In this document: piece by piece, positions 45,760-57,800 of the stretch | Layout of the letters: the number at the start of each line of letters is the position of its first letter | Position numbering within the stretch: the first letter of the stretch is position 1 | DNA from: Polyodon spathula | Taxonomy: Eukaryota > Chordata > Actinopteri > Acipenseriformes > Polyodontidae | Direction: 5' to 3' | Assembly: GCF_017654505.1 (NCBI RefSeq) | Contig: NC_054545.1 | Span: 16,499,547 to 16,563,546 of the forward strand | Length of the DNA: 64,000 nucleotides | Position numbers and translations under genes: made by a program | The notes under the pieces: generated by a model | The model's database searches: none | Told to the model about the DNA's origin: nothing | What the model saw: the letters and a program-made list of their open reading frames with translations, nothing else

Positions 45760-46011
45760 TTAACCCATTAAGTACAAATCATTTTCAGTTTCTTATTTTA
45801 TATTGAGGAGTCAGAAAAGCATTTGAAGAGCTATATTTGCAGAATTAACAGTTACATTTAGACTTAACTTTTGCTGTTAACACAATTATCATTACAATGT
45901 AGTTAAAGAGAACATTTAAATACCAGTAACAGGTAGAAGCTAGTTAAAAACGCTCCAAAAATTACAAAGTAGCCTGTCCTCAAATGTGGACAATGGCAAT
46001 TAATGGATTAA
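45760..46011. mobile_element. piggyBac-like MITE, copy 1
   Basis: The element is flanked by TTAA at 45760-45763 and 46008-46011. The ends TTAACCCATTAAGTAC and, inverted, TTAATCCATTAATTGC agree. A second copy lies at about 59440-59660. TTAA targets and CCC ends are piggyBac features. Noncoding, 252 bp. Confidence 0.65.
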
Positions 46012-46569
46012 GTTTAAGTTCAGGTTGGTTCATAGCCATAAGCCTAGCTGCTGAAGACCATTGTAAGAAGCTTTAGTCCAGTATTATAAAAATGATTTTA
46101 GCAACGTTTTATATTTTTTGATAACTTATTTAGTAACCTATAAAAAAAGAAAGTGTTCTGCACTTCCCAAGTTTCAACTTGTGCCCTAAAAATAACAAAA
46201 CTTTCTTTGTGTTTAGTATTATAAGTACTGACACCCCACCATAAATACAGAACCTTCTGTGCAGTTGCTGGTTAAGAGTTTGGAGGTGTCGAAGTGAACA
46301 TAACCTTTGGAAAACTTAAGCAGAAAAAACATCATAAAATTGCCTTTATAAATGAGGGCTAAGAAAATAAGCCATGGTACACAAGCTCTGTTTAATTCTA
46401 TTTGGCAGAAAGGAGGCATGTGTGTGTGACAACATTAGTAGAAGTTAACCCCCAAACTCTAACAACTATGAAAAGTTTTCAATTCTCTTAGATCAACAAG
46501 GATTCAAATAAAAACCCACCAAATGAAAAACAAATAAATAAATGACCCCCAGAGGACTCGCATTTATCT

Positions 46570-46805
46570 CCACTTTATTGATATCAATGTCATGGTGAGC
46601 CCCTAATGAGTAGCGTGGTGCTGCGCTGCTCTCTCTGTACACTGGGAGGAGGGGCAGGGGGAGGGGAGACTGTAAACTGGCTGACGGGAGGAGATTGGTC
46701 AGCTCTGGGTTTCACTACCCCCCCTCCAGCCCCACCCTGGATGCCCCTCCCCTGCTGGGCTATGACTGGAGGCTGCTGTCTTCTGCTGATTGGCTCTTCG
46801 CTCTA
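46570..46805 (-). other. RGS6: RGS6 3' UTR with poly(A) signal
   Basis: On the minus strand, AATAAA lies at 46579-46574, about 230 bases past the stop. The interval contains a GC-rich stretch (46620-46760) rich in GGGGAGG/CCCCTCC, unlike the AT-rich surroundings. Cleavage is expected around 46555. Confidence 0.55.
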
Positions 46806-46856
46806 TCAGGAGGACTGCATCAGGCCTGTCAAGCGCTTGCCTGTCAATGACTTTCC
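46806..46856 (-). CDS. RGS6: RGS6 terminal coding exon
   Basis: On the minus strand the acceptor is TCTTTCCAG. The exon encodes [16 protein letters not shown] then TGA at 46808-46806. The tail matches the mammalian RGS6 ending [16 protein letters not shown] with one substitution. It is too short for ORF scanning and was found by splice-site and homology reading. Confidence 0.93.
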   Translation of the reverse strand, partial: GKSLTGKRLTGLMQSS

Positions 46857-49800
46857 CTGGAAAGAGAAAGAGCAGAGCATTTTGACCAGTGTATTAGTAT
46901 TAGTGTGCAGTAGTGTGCAGTATTATATTTTAAGTTCAGAAACAACCATATTTATTGCGTAAACACAGTGTTTTGAGTCTTATTTTGCCAGGTTATTGGT
47001 GCACTCCATATGAGCCAACTCTGTTTATTGTCAGTATTGTAAGTCACTTTCAAGTGATATTCAATCTGTTGGGTAAAATGGGTCACAACAGCCCCGGCCC
47101 CAAACCCAAAACACCAGCAAGGTTTTTCATTTTCTACGTGGCCATACATAACAGCGCCCACCCCTTGCTCCAATACTGCTCCAATGGTCAACTAGCATTA
47201 CACACTTAGTAAAATGTGCTGCTATATGTGTATTGAAATATTGCACCCCTGTAAGATTCAAAACCATTTCTCCATTACTCTGCTGACAGGATGTCTGTAT
47301 TGCTGTAGTGAGACAGGCCTGTTCCCTCTTGCTGCTGTCCCAGTGCAAGAGCAATGCATTTCCCCATCAGTCTGGATTGACATGAGTCGTGAGAGATGCA
47401 AAGTCTCCTGTTGCGTGTGATAACACAACACAGCCAGCTATTTGTCTAGTGTGCATAAAGACTATAATCTGTCTGAACTGAAGAAACATTTCTTATTTGA
47501 TGTGTTCTTATTTTAAGTGGTCTCGCAAAAACTCTAGTAACTGCAGATAATTGTATTGATGTTGTAATTGCAACTGGCTGAGGGGTGGATTCAGTTATAA
47601 TAGAAAATACAATATCTCTATTCTACAGAGCTAGTCACTGGAGCATTCGTATTATATTTTTTGCCTTACATGTCAGTAATCACTATGCCTTCTAGTGGTG
47701 AGTGACCAATATAAATTACAAAAACTGAACAAAGCTTCTCAGGCTTTGCCTTGCCTCAACTATGCAAAACTAGAAACTGGAGTGAACAAGGTGGAGATGT
47801 GGAGGGGGGTTATTGGTTACTTTTTAATTGGGGGGAGTGACATGCTGTGTGGTGGGCCTGTACTTCCTCAGGAACCTGTTTAAAACTCTCTAGAGGATAG
47901 AATAGTATAGTATACTTTATTAAACCCTTAGATATAAATTAGGAATGTATCAGTGATTACTGAAAATCATTGCAAACAATTCAAGATATAAAGTAAATAA
48001 GCTTATTTGCTTCTATTCATTGGAAATGCTAACAGGTGTCTAATTGACCATGTAAAGCAGGTTACACAGTTACTGCACCTTGATGGATTTTTCTTTTGGA
48101 TGAGGGTGAAGGCAAGTTTTAAAAAGGCTACCATTCGGAGCATATGAACCGCTCTTCATTAAGTAACACCCTGACCCCTGAGCACAGCTCGATACCATAA
48201 TGCCGTTTGAAAAGGTACTCACCACACTGCGAGTGAATTTCTCTAGAGAGGTTCGGCGTCCCTGCTCGTTCTCAAGCTTTGAGGAGAAGATTAGGGGAAA
48301 GACAACAAAGGGAAGGTTAGCTGGACGCAGTGAAACTCAGGGGGTGCAAAGTGACAACAGCCTACCACTGAGGGGACTGTGAAAGTAGAGAGGGGGAAGA
48401 TAAAAGCCTACATTGTATTGCTGTTGAAATCAGACAGAGCACATTTGTAATTAGTATGCAGGGGTTAACAGCCTAAAGATCTTTAGTTTGTGTGCTCACT
48501 TATGTGTGCTGGGTTAATGGTTTTGACAAACAGCAACACAACTGCCATGTTATCAAGCAACAATGATGAATCCCCATTATGCTGCAGGCACTGTCAGCTA
48601 CACATGGCTGTGGAACTGATAAAATTGCATGCCTATGAATACCCCAGCTAACTAATAGGAGTTTTCAGTACGATAGTATATACTGGGTTTGTGCAGGGAA
48701 CTACATAAGCACGCCAACAGAAAATTGTAACTAGGAGACTACTTTTCAATAGCTTCCTGTTGGAAGCTGTTGTCTGCTTGTGTTTCCCAAAGTCAGTTTC
48801 ATCATCACTTTTCTTACCAGTGACCCGTTGGCTGATACTCTGCATAGTGAAATATCTCAGCACAGTGAAAGATTCAATTCCAGCTGCTTCTCACCATCCT
48901 ACTGGGGTTTTCCCAAATTTTAGACAGGATTAAAGACCAATGACTTTACCATCTGGAAGCTGTGTCTCAATCTGCACCCTTCACATCGGGAAGTGGACTT
49001 TTATGGCTACTGTATGTTATATGTGTGTCTCACACCCTTCTCTTGCAGTACTGAAGGCTGCAGTGTTAAAGAGCTAAGCATACTTAATAAATACCTCACA
49101 ATAAATCAATAAATTCACTTCCTTCCTTTGAAGCAAGTATTTGGATCTCACAAGGTAAGCTTCACACTAGGAGTAAACTGTACTGTGTGTTGAGTTCTAA
49201 TACCTACTGGACAGGAAGGGATCTTTAGATTGAAATTGGCTAAGCACATCTGAATAATGTTGCTATGGCACTGAGTGACAGGGAGACGGCTCTTAAAGGC
49301 CTGGCTATCTGTCCTCCCAGCGGGGAGGGGTTAAGTGTTATAAGGAGCCACCTTCTTTTTGGCCAGCAGCAGTTCCTGATAGGTGCTGGAGCGGAGGAAG
49401 CGTGCGTAGCTGTCACTTTTCATCAGTTTGTAGATGTGTTCCTGGAACAGACAGAGAGCAGGCAGTCAGACAGGACAGGGAATCAGTGCTGGAAGAGGAT
49501 GCAGAGAGAGCCCAGCATCCCAGACAAAGACAGGAGAGACCAGGCTGCCATAGAGGCACATGGGGACATGAGGACAGCAGCACACTGGGGATTAACAACA
49601 GCACAATGCAGAATAAACAGGGTGCAACTAAGCAGTGTTCTCATCCACGTGTCATTCAGCTGTTTTGTTTCCATTTTTCATTACATCCTTGACACTTATT
49701 TTTAAAACTGTTAATCTCATTATGGTTGTTTTTCTTGCTTTTATCAGATGGGTCCATTTGTTTTTTATCAATGTGGAAAGCATATTGGACAATATTTCAC

Positions 49801-52800
49801 CCACTTACTATAATTATCAGCCACAAGAGGGAGACATTGGCTTGTTTGCATTACTGAACACTGATGTGACAAAGGGGTGCAGCAAATTAGAAAGATGAGA
49901 AATAACAGCCGTTTCAGGATTGCAATGATTTTTGTTTTCACAGATGCAGATTAGCACTAGTGTTGGATAATGTTACCTTAGGCAAGGAAATCCGAGAATA
50001 GTGTGGATCTGTGAAACCAGCCTAATGGCTTTGGAGTTACCAATGCATTTCATACTTGGCTGGCTCCCCTAAGAGTCATATTACATAATTTAACACTGCC
50101 AATATGTTACCGTTAAGTAAGTTATCACCAGGATTCTACAGTTATTGCTGTATGTGACTACTGCATGGAAAGTTGACAAATCATGCTTGGGATGTATTTT
50201 ATCATGCTGGACACATTTAGGGTGATAATCAGTAAGAACTTAACTGTAGCATTTGTAGATTTTTTTAAAAAATCTGTAAATATCAAGGCCCTTGCACATA
50301 CAGAAGAAGTGCTGCCTCCTGGTGGCTGCATTGGGAATGGCTTCACTGACCTGGGCGTCCTCGAAGCTGTATCTCCCTGGGTCTTTCATGTTCTGGCTGG
50401 TCCGCTCGTAGCTGTGGGAGTCCAGGTTAATGGCGCTGGGGGCCCCAGGGGCCAGGAACTCCTGCCAGATCTCTTGAACCCGAGCTGAGACGGCCTGTAG
50501 AGGACGTCGCTTCAAATCCTGCACTGCCAGCCAGAACCTACAGGGGGCGAGGATGTCCTACTTAGGATATCCTACTGCACTCCCTCCCAGTATCTCCACT
50601 CTAAGCACTAGGCCACTGCCTCCCTTCCAATTCCTCAGCTCTAACCATTAGGACACACTGCATCCCTCCCAGTCCCTCAGTTCTAACCACTAATCCTACA
50701 CTGCTTCCTCCCCAGTCCCTCAGCTCTAACAACTAGGCCACTGTTTCCTTCCCAATACTCATCTCTTACCACTAGCCCACACTGTCTCCCTCCCAGTCGC
50801 TCAGCTCTAAGCACTAGACCACACAGCCTTCCTCCCAGTCCCTCAGCTCTACACTAGACCACACCTTCCTCCCAGTCGCTCAGCTCTAAGCACTAGACCA
50901 CACAGCCTTCCTCCCAGTCCCTCAGCTCTAAGCACTAGACCACACAGCCTTCCTCCCAGTCCCTCAGCTCTAAGCACTAGACCACACAGCCTTTCTCCCA
51001 GTCCCTCAGCTCTAAGCACTAGACCACACAGCCTTCCTCCCAGTCCCTCCGCTCTAAGCACTAGACCACACAGCCTTCCTCCCAGTCCCTCAGCTCTAAA
51101 GAAGAGTGGATTCAGTCGCTGTCTGTATGCAGTTCTGTCACACACTACCTGAGGTTCTCTGAGCTGAATTCTGACTCCACGAACTTGAGGAACTGGTCCC
51201 GCCCCACAGGATCCATGAGTGTCTCATCCAATGAGAAGCCCCACCTCTTCACCCTCTGCTGGCCAGGTTCCTTGCTTTAAACACCAGGGGAAGACAGAGA
51301 GCACAGACACCGTTAGACAATGAATGTTTGTGTTGCATGGCCATGTTCCTAAACTATGAAACACCATGGTCAAATTGCAGGCCATAATAACTTTTCACCA
51401 TGTCTACTTACAGTCATAGGTCACTTGCACATTCAGGAGCTGTATAAAGGCCTGGGTACTTCTGACAGACTGGTATCTATAACAACCCTATGCTGTAAGT
51501 TTGTGTTTGGATGGCTTTGGGAAGAGTGAGTTTATTCCAGGTCTCGGATGGAAGGGTTTATAGAGGTACTTGCATTATACTGCATAGAGCTGGAAGCATG
51601 CTGCTTGCAAGCAGACTCTGTATTAGTCATTTTAAGGGGCTAGTTTAAATAAATAGTTGAAATTACATTTATCATGGTTAACCACTGCAAGCCCACATTT
51701 TGTTCTGCATATGGCCCCACAGTCAAGCCATGTCCAAAAACCTGACCTCATAGAAATGGACAAACATGACCATGGTGTCTTCATGACTCAACTGTCTTGC
51801 ATGGAAAACTCTTCAAAAAAAGAAACTTTAAACAAAAGCTTAGGAAGTCTGAATTCAGCCTCCCTCAGATCACACTGCCCCCTGGTGTTTATGTGGGTAT
51901 AGCTATTCACAATTTTGTTTTTGAGCACAATTAAAATTTGTTGGCACTTGTATTTTATGATTTGGTTGTATTTTCTGTTTATTTTGAAACACTTTTATTT
52001 CGTATTTTCTTTCTTTGAGCACTCTTCCCTCCAGACGCAGTGACATCTGAGAGGGGCTGCCTAGACATTCCTGTGCTTTACCAAACTTACGCTAGCTTTC
52101 TATTAGGCTGGGCATACTGTAGCATATAACAACTGTTAGTTAGCAGAGAAGATACGTGTACTACAAACAAATATTTATTTTGTTTGACAATTTCTGTATT
52201 TTAATAAATATGATTACCTTGCCTGTGTGGGTATATATACGGTTTGGTTTCTCTTGCTTTATTCTTTAATTTCTTTGGAAGGGACTCAAGTGGGGATTAC
52301 AATATAGGAGATCTGGTAACTTGGAGCTCCCCTTACACCTGGTATAATTGAGGGGTGGCGTAGTCAAATCAATATTTTGTTTCTTTATGAATTTGGTTTT
52401 TAATCAAATATTTGTCCACAGAATGAAGTGTAAAACACTAACTGATAGTGCTCAAGGTCACTCTTACATCGTCTTCTGCAGTTGTTTCTTTGAAATATTC
52501 AAGGTTTTTGTTCCTTTTTCCTCACCCATGAGTTGTCTGCCTCTGCTGGAGGAAATCTATCAGGTCCTAACTTGATATTAAAACTTTGTAACTGCCTGTA
52601 TTAGTGTTCCACTGTACTGTATACACACTGACAAACAAAGGGTTTAGATGCTAAAGGACAAGTTGCTGGTGTATTAGCTCTTCATGCCCAGCCACACTTG
52701 CGGTTTATTTTATTTCAGGATAAAAATGGTAAAAACTTAAAGGTCTTGTCCTCCCATAGGATGTTACTTGGCAGGCTTTAGCGGCACAGCAAAGAACAAG

Positions 52801-54826
52801 AGAAAGTTTCAATAAGCTTGTTTACAGACTATTAAATGTGATATTTGAGGTTAAGAAAAAAAAAAAAATCAGCTAGATGTACCCGCTATCAGTGAAATAT
52901 TGACGAGATTGAGAGAGAACCTACGAGGTGCTTTAAGAGACACAGTACTGCTTTCTGCACTGAGAGAATGCAAACTTGTGAGGTACTGGCCCTGACTGTC
53001 AGGCACTTTCGAGCCAGCTGGGGCACTCTGCAATGTGGGCGTATCATCAGTACAGCTTGTGAACAGCGGTTTGCCAGGGATGCCTGTCAAACAAAAAGGA
53101 GTAATCCTGTGTCTCTGTGTGTTCTACCAGCAGATCCCATCCTATTTTACAGTGCGGATTTCATCAACCACAGACACCTTACTAAAATAGTGCTTCCAGC
53201 TTGTGAGCCGTGGCTGGTACTGTGGACACACACTGCAGCCAGGCTGTTTCATTAATTGAAGCACTTATATCAGCCTTAGTTATAAATGTAGATAATAGCC
53301 GGTGACTTACCTCCCTTGCAAAGCACAATTACAGCCCTTTATAGAAGCATAACTTTTCACACTGCCAATATGAAAAATAAACACTGTCAATGTTACCCTC
53401 TGCTTTCAAGTGCTGAACAGAAGTCTCCATTACCTGGCCTCCAGCTCCCAGAATGTAGTGTCATCGCTGATCCACGGGTTAGATGGGTCAGGCATCGTCA
53501 AAAAGGGATCGAAGTCCAGGAACTGCTCTGTGTACGTCATCAGACTGAGAGACAAAGAGTGAGCAGCCAACATTCAGTCCATGCATTGTTAAGCAGCTAT
53601 CACTAATGAACATGAGTTTATAAATGTGTAGGTTTTCACAAAATGTAATTCTCATATCTGTGTTTTATATGAGTAAAATAGAAAAGAATGGTAATGACCT
53701 AATTACTATGCATGCCTGATTTTGAAACTAATTTCAGTTGAATTTCTAGCTATAATTGAGGTCAACTGTATTCATTTATTTAAATATGAAATCACTGAGT
53801 ATCTGTAAATCTGCAATTAAAATGTGAGAGACAATATTTTTAATAACTCAAATAATTCATTTTTACAGATATTAAGTAAAATATTATTCGTAAAACCATG
53901 TGATGTTTTTTCTTTATATATTTTTGCATTTCCTAAATAGATGCACATACTTTAAGATCTGAAATTTAATTTGTGCTACTGCTCAGATTGCTATCCCTGT
54001 GCTAGAAGGCAATATATTTTGAGATCACTAATCAATGTTAACATTAGTCCTATCAGAATAGTCCTTTCAGTCCTATAAGAGTTTATAGTGAGATCCACTG
54101 AAATAGAGAATTGAATCTAGAAATCCAGAGGTTCACACTATATATATATATACATGCTGCCAACCTTAATTGAAACACGAACTTTTGTAGCACAAAAAAC
54201 AAGAATTAGACATGTTTTAAAGCAAAGCCTTGTTTTTTGATTTATTTATGTTAATTTTGATATTTATTTAAAAATATGATGTCTCCTCAAAATCTGTCAG
54301 AGGAATTAATAGACCCACTCACCTTTCAGCTACTTTGGACATTTTCATACAGTGCCTGTCCAGCTGTGTATTTAGAAAGGTGATCTGGGGGGAAAAAAAG
54401 AGCCAGCTGACACTAGAGAATGGGAAAGTTGAATTGCAGATCAAGTCACGATATTGCATTTTAAAACCTAGATGTGATTTTATGAAGTCTGTGACAGAGT
54501 ATTTTAGCTTTCGCTGAGGGGTGAAGCTAATACAGTATTACACTTGATGCATTTTTCATAAGATTAACTCAAGCCACCTAAACCTAAACTAAGTAAAATC
54601 TAGATTTTTTTTTTTTTTACTAGGCAAACTTTTCTTTTATTGAAAATACTGAAACATTAAAAATTGTTCCTGGTAACACATTTTCATATTGAATCTAATT
54701 TCGATGTTACACCAGTAGAAACTCCAATTGGAATTTCTATTGGTACAATTGGATGCAATCAGAATTTGTACTGGTTGCGGCCCCAATGAGATAAAAGTTT
54801 AAAATATATATATATATAGTATATAG

Positions 54827-54865
<39 letters not shown>

Positions 54866-57800
54866 AGTAAAGGGGTTACTCTCTCCAATAAACTGAGGGT
54901 AGTCATTTGACCCATCAGGACAAGGATCCTGACATCGAGTACTAACTAGACTTTTACAATTCACACCCAGAATCTCCTAGGGATTATTAAATGGCCTACT
55001 GCAACGTAGTTGTAGCCGGCTAGGTAACCAATGCACCAATCTGTGTAAAGAACTACCTCCTTCCTTCTGTCATAAATCTATCTCCACTTAATTTCCAGCT
55101 GTGTCCTCTGGTCCTGGTTTCTGCGCTGCACTTAAAGTATTGGTTAGGATGATCTTTGACAACTTCTTTTAAGATTATAAAGACTTCAGTCAAGTCCCCC
55201 CCTAATTCTCCTTTGCTCTAGGTTAAATAAATTCAGTTACTTTAATCTATCTTTGTAGCTGATGCCAACAAGCCCTGTGATTATATATGAAATATATATG
55301 AAAAACTGTCTCTCTGAGCAAAATACTATGAGAGATAAACACTGAGCATGTTCTTGTTTGATTGATTATTTGTGCTCAGATTGTCACAGGAAGGCGAATG
55401 ACACAGAATTAAATCTGGGGATGTCATTGAACACATCGGCTGTGTTATTGTGCCTTTGTGGTAATTCATTCCATATAAGCTTGTAATGATTTCCATTACA
55501 TGAGATTAGATGTTGAACTTCATGCTGATTTGAACTCGGCTCTCATCAGGATAAGCACCAACTAAGACGTAGCTTTGCAGTAAACTAATGTGATCCATCT
55601 GCATCTCCATCCATTTGCGTTGTTTTCCATCTGATGATGTAGATATCCTTCTGTCTAGTGTTGATTGCTGAAGTGTAATGCTGGCTCCAAGGATCAGCCC
55701 ATTTTGCCTCCCCAGCGCATCAGCACACACAACGGCTGCGATGCTGGCTCTGGGGATCAACCCAGTGCGGTCTCCCCAGCGCATCAGCATGACAATTGTC
55801 TGGATTGAGCTAAGTAGGGTACATCTCTGGGGTTAGAATACAATCATGCACATAGAGATGAAACTGATATGACTGTCAAGTTCTAGGTGGCACAAGCTTG
55901 TTAATTCATCAATGCAATAGCCTTTCTGCCTCCTGGGGATCAAACAGGGTTCAGGAGTCACATGGTAAATGAGAGTGGGGGTATCTTCCTAGGCGCACTT
56001 TGGAGTAAATCTTCTTAGCTGGTCAACACACTACCTTCAGGAAGGGGCAGTTTGATCACAGGAACATTTTAGATTGTAATATGCAATATATTATATTAAC
56101 CAATGATGCTATTGAAGGAGTGCTAGCTAAACATTTTAAAATCCATTTCCTTACTTCCTATTAGCATTAGCAGCATTGCTGCTGCATGCCCCCACCTTCC
56201 CCCCACTGTCCTTTCTTATGTTGAATGTTTTTTGCTTGTATTTTATACTTCAATGTGGAATATTTCCAGAGTGCTAAACTAAGGCTGCATATTTTTCACA
56301 GTTATCATGTAATTCAAATGTACCCAGTGCCGTGTAATATGTAGTTCCTCATGAAAATTCCCATTTCTGAAAGAATAGTGTAAATATATATATATATTTT
56401 TATAAAGAATAAATACGGCAGACATTTTCCTTGTTGACACACTACCTGTTACGCTGCATTTAGGAACCTGGCAGCCGGTCTATTTTACTTCCAGTAAGGT
56501 GATTGAACGCACTGCATACAGCTACATGATTTCTTATAAATGTCTTCAACAAAAAAGACACCAGCTGCATCAAAAATCGGAAATATTTCTGCTAAAGATC
56601 GCTCTGTCCAGTACAAGAAGAGGACATTTCATGTATCTATTATTATTTTTACATTTATTTATGTTTTCACTTTGTTTTTCAATTCAAGATAATGCATGAT
56701 AGCATGGCTTCTCTGGTTGACAGGCTCCAGGTCATCTTTTAAATCAGACAGCAGCTCAAGAATTATGTGGCTGCCTAACCTGTACCTGTGCATAATTTGG
56801 TCTTCATTTAAACTGAAGAGGGCAATACGGGTATGAAATACCCTTTCTCTTCTCATCCTACAAATCACTTGTTCTTGCTGAAGATGATGTCTGGTTAGGG
56901 GATAGTGTTTTTCATACTGCCTTTTAAAGGTTTGCTAATTGCGACTGTTTAAAACATGCTTTCAAAAGTTCTCAACAAATTGATGCAACTGCAAGCGTTA
57001 CACATTAATATATCTTCCCCAATGTATTTAAAAAGCAGACATAAAAACTAAACATTCTACAATTTAGCATTTACTGTTTTTCAGGTAACCATTTAAATAT
57101 TTAGGAAAACTTGTTGTATAATAACTCTAGAGAAATTTTGAATGTGATAATGAAATTTTGAATGTGACAACTCCAATGATAAGCAAGAAATTGCTATGCA
57201 GCATTTTTCAGGTAACTATTTAAATTTTGCATACATACATTATTTGACAGCTATCCTCTACTACAGATTTTATTTGAATTATGCAAACTGAAATCTTGGT
57301 ATGGCATATTATATGTTACAATAAAGTTTCCTTAGGTATTTGTGGATTTGCAATGCATCCTTGGCTTTAACAACTGTGTCTTACCCACACTAGAACGAAG
57401 AACAGGTGTACAAGGACACACAGATCCACTAGGAATGTGATTGAGATTATTGACATGGATTTTGCCTAAACTTATCTGTAATGTTGTCAAACTCCCCCCA
57501 CACAACGTACACTTTCACACAGTTGAATGTGTATAAATGTTCTTATAATACTGTAAATGTTCAGTGGCTACTTCTAATCTTGTTGAGTTTATTTATCGCA
57601 GAGGCGAGCAAAAAATGCATCATTAGAAGGTTCACTGAACAATTCTTTATAAACAAACAGTGTATTGGGTAGGGAGTTCTATCATAATTTTAAAGGTTAA
57701 TAAATATATAATGAAGTGTTACATACATGGTATTCATGTATAACAACAAACAACTACAAACACGAGAGGCACTTGAAACGTATTTGTTTATAGCCTACAA

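Larger units (their letters stand above)
37796..46569. other. Intergenic DNA between the convergent 3' ends of DPF3 and RGS6
   Basis: Contains (CT)n at 38281-38302, a 30-base poly(T) at 39052-39086, G runs (38863, 42608, 42670), degenerate 10-11-bp repeats at 41851-41965, the ATT hairpin repeat 43421-43535 and a piggyBac-like MITE at 45760-46011. The AT-rich stretch 42955-43380 (CAGTGTGCCCATTTATTAGA start) could be another Tc1-type MITE, not proven. No supported gene. Confidence 0.6.

Noticed and set aside
49265..49705. 146-codon plus-strand open frame
   Set aside because: It overlaps antisense to the RGS6 exon 49352-49441 whose product is certain; no homology in the plus frame.
50849..51145. 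Repetitive minus-strand protein ([14 protein letters not shown] units)
   Set aside because: It is entirely the 42-bp minisatellite read in an open frame, a multiple of three by chance.
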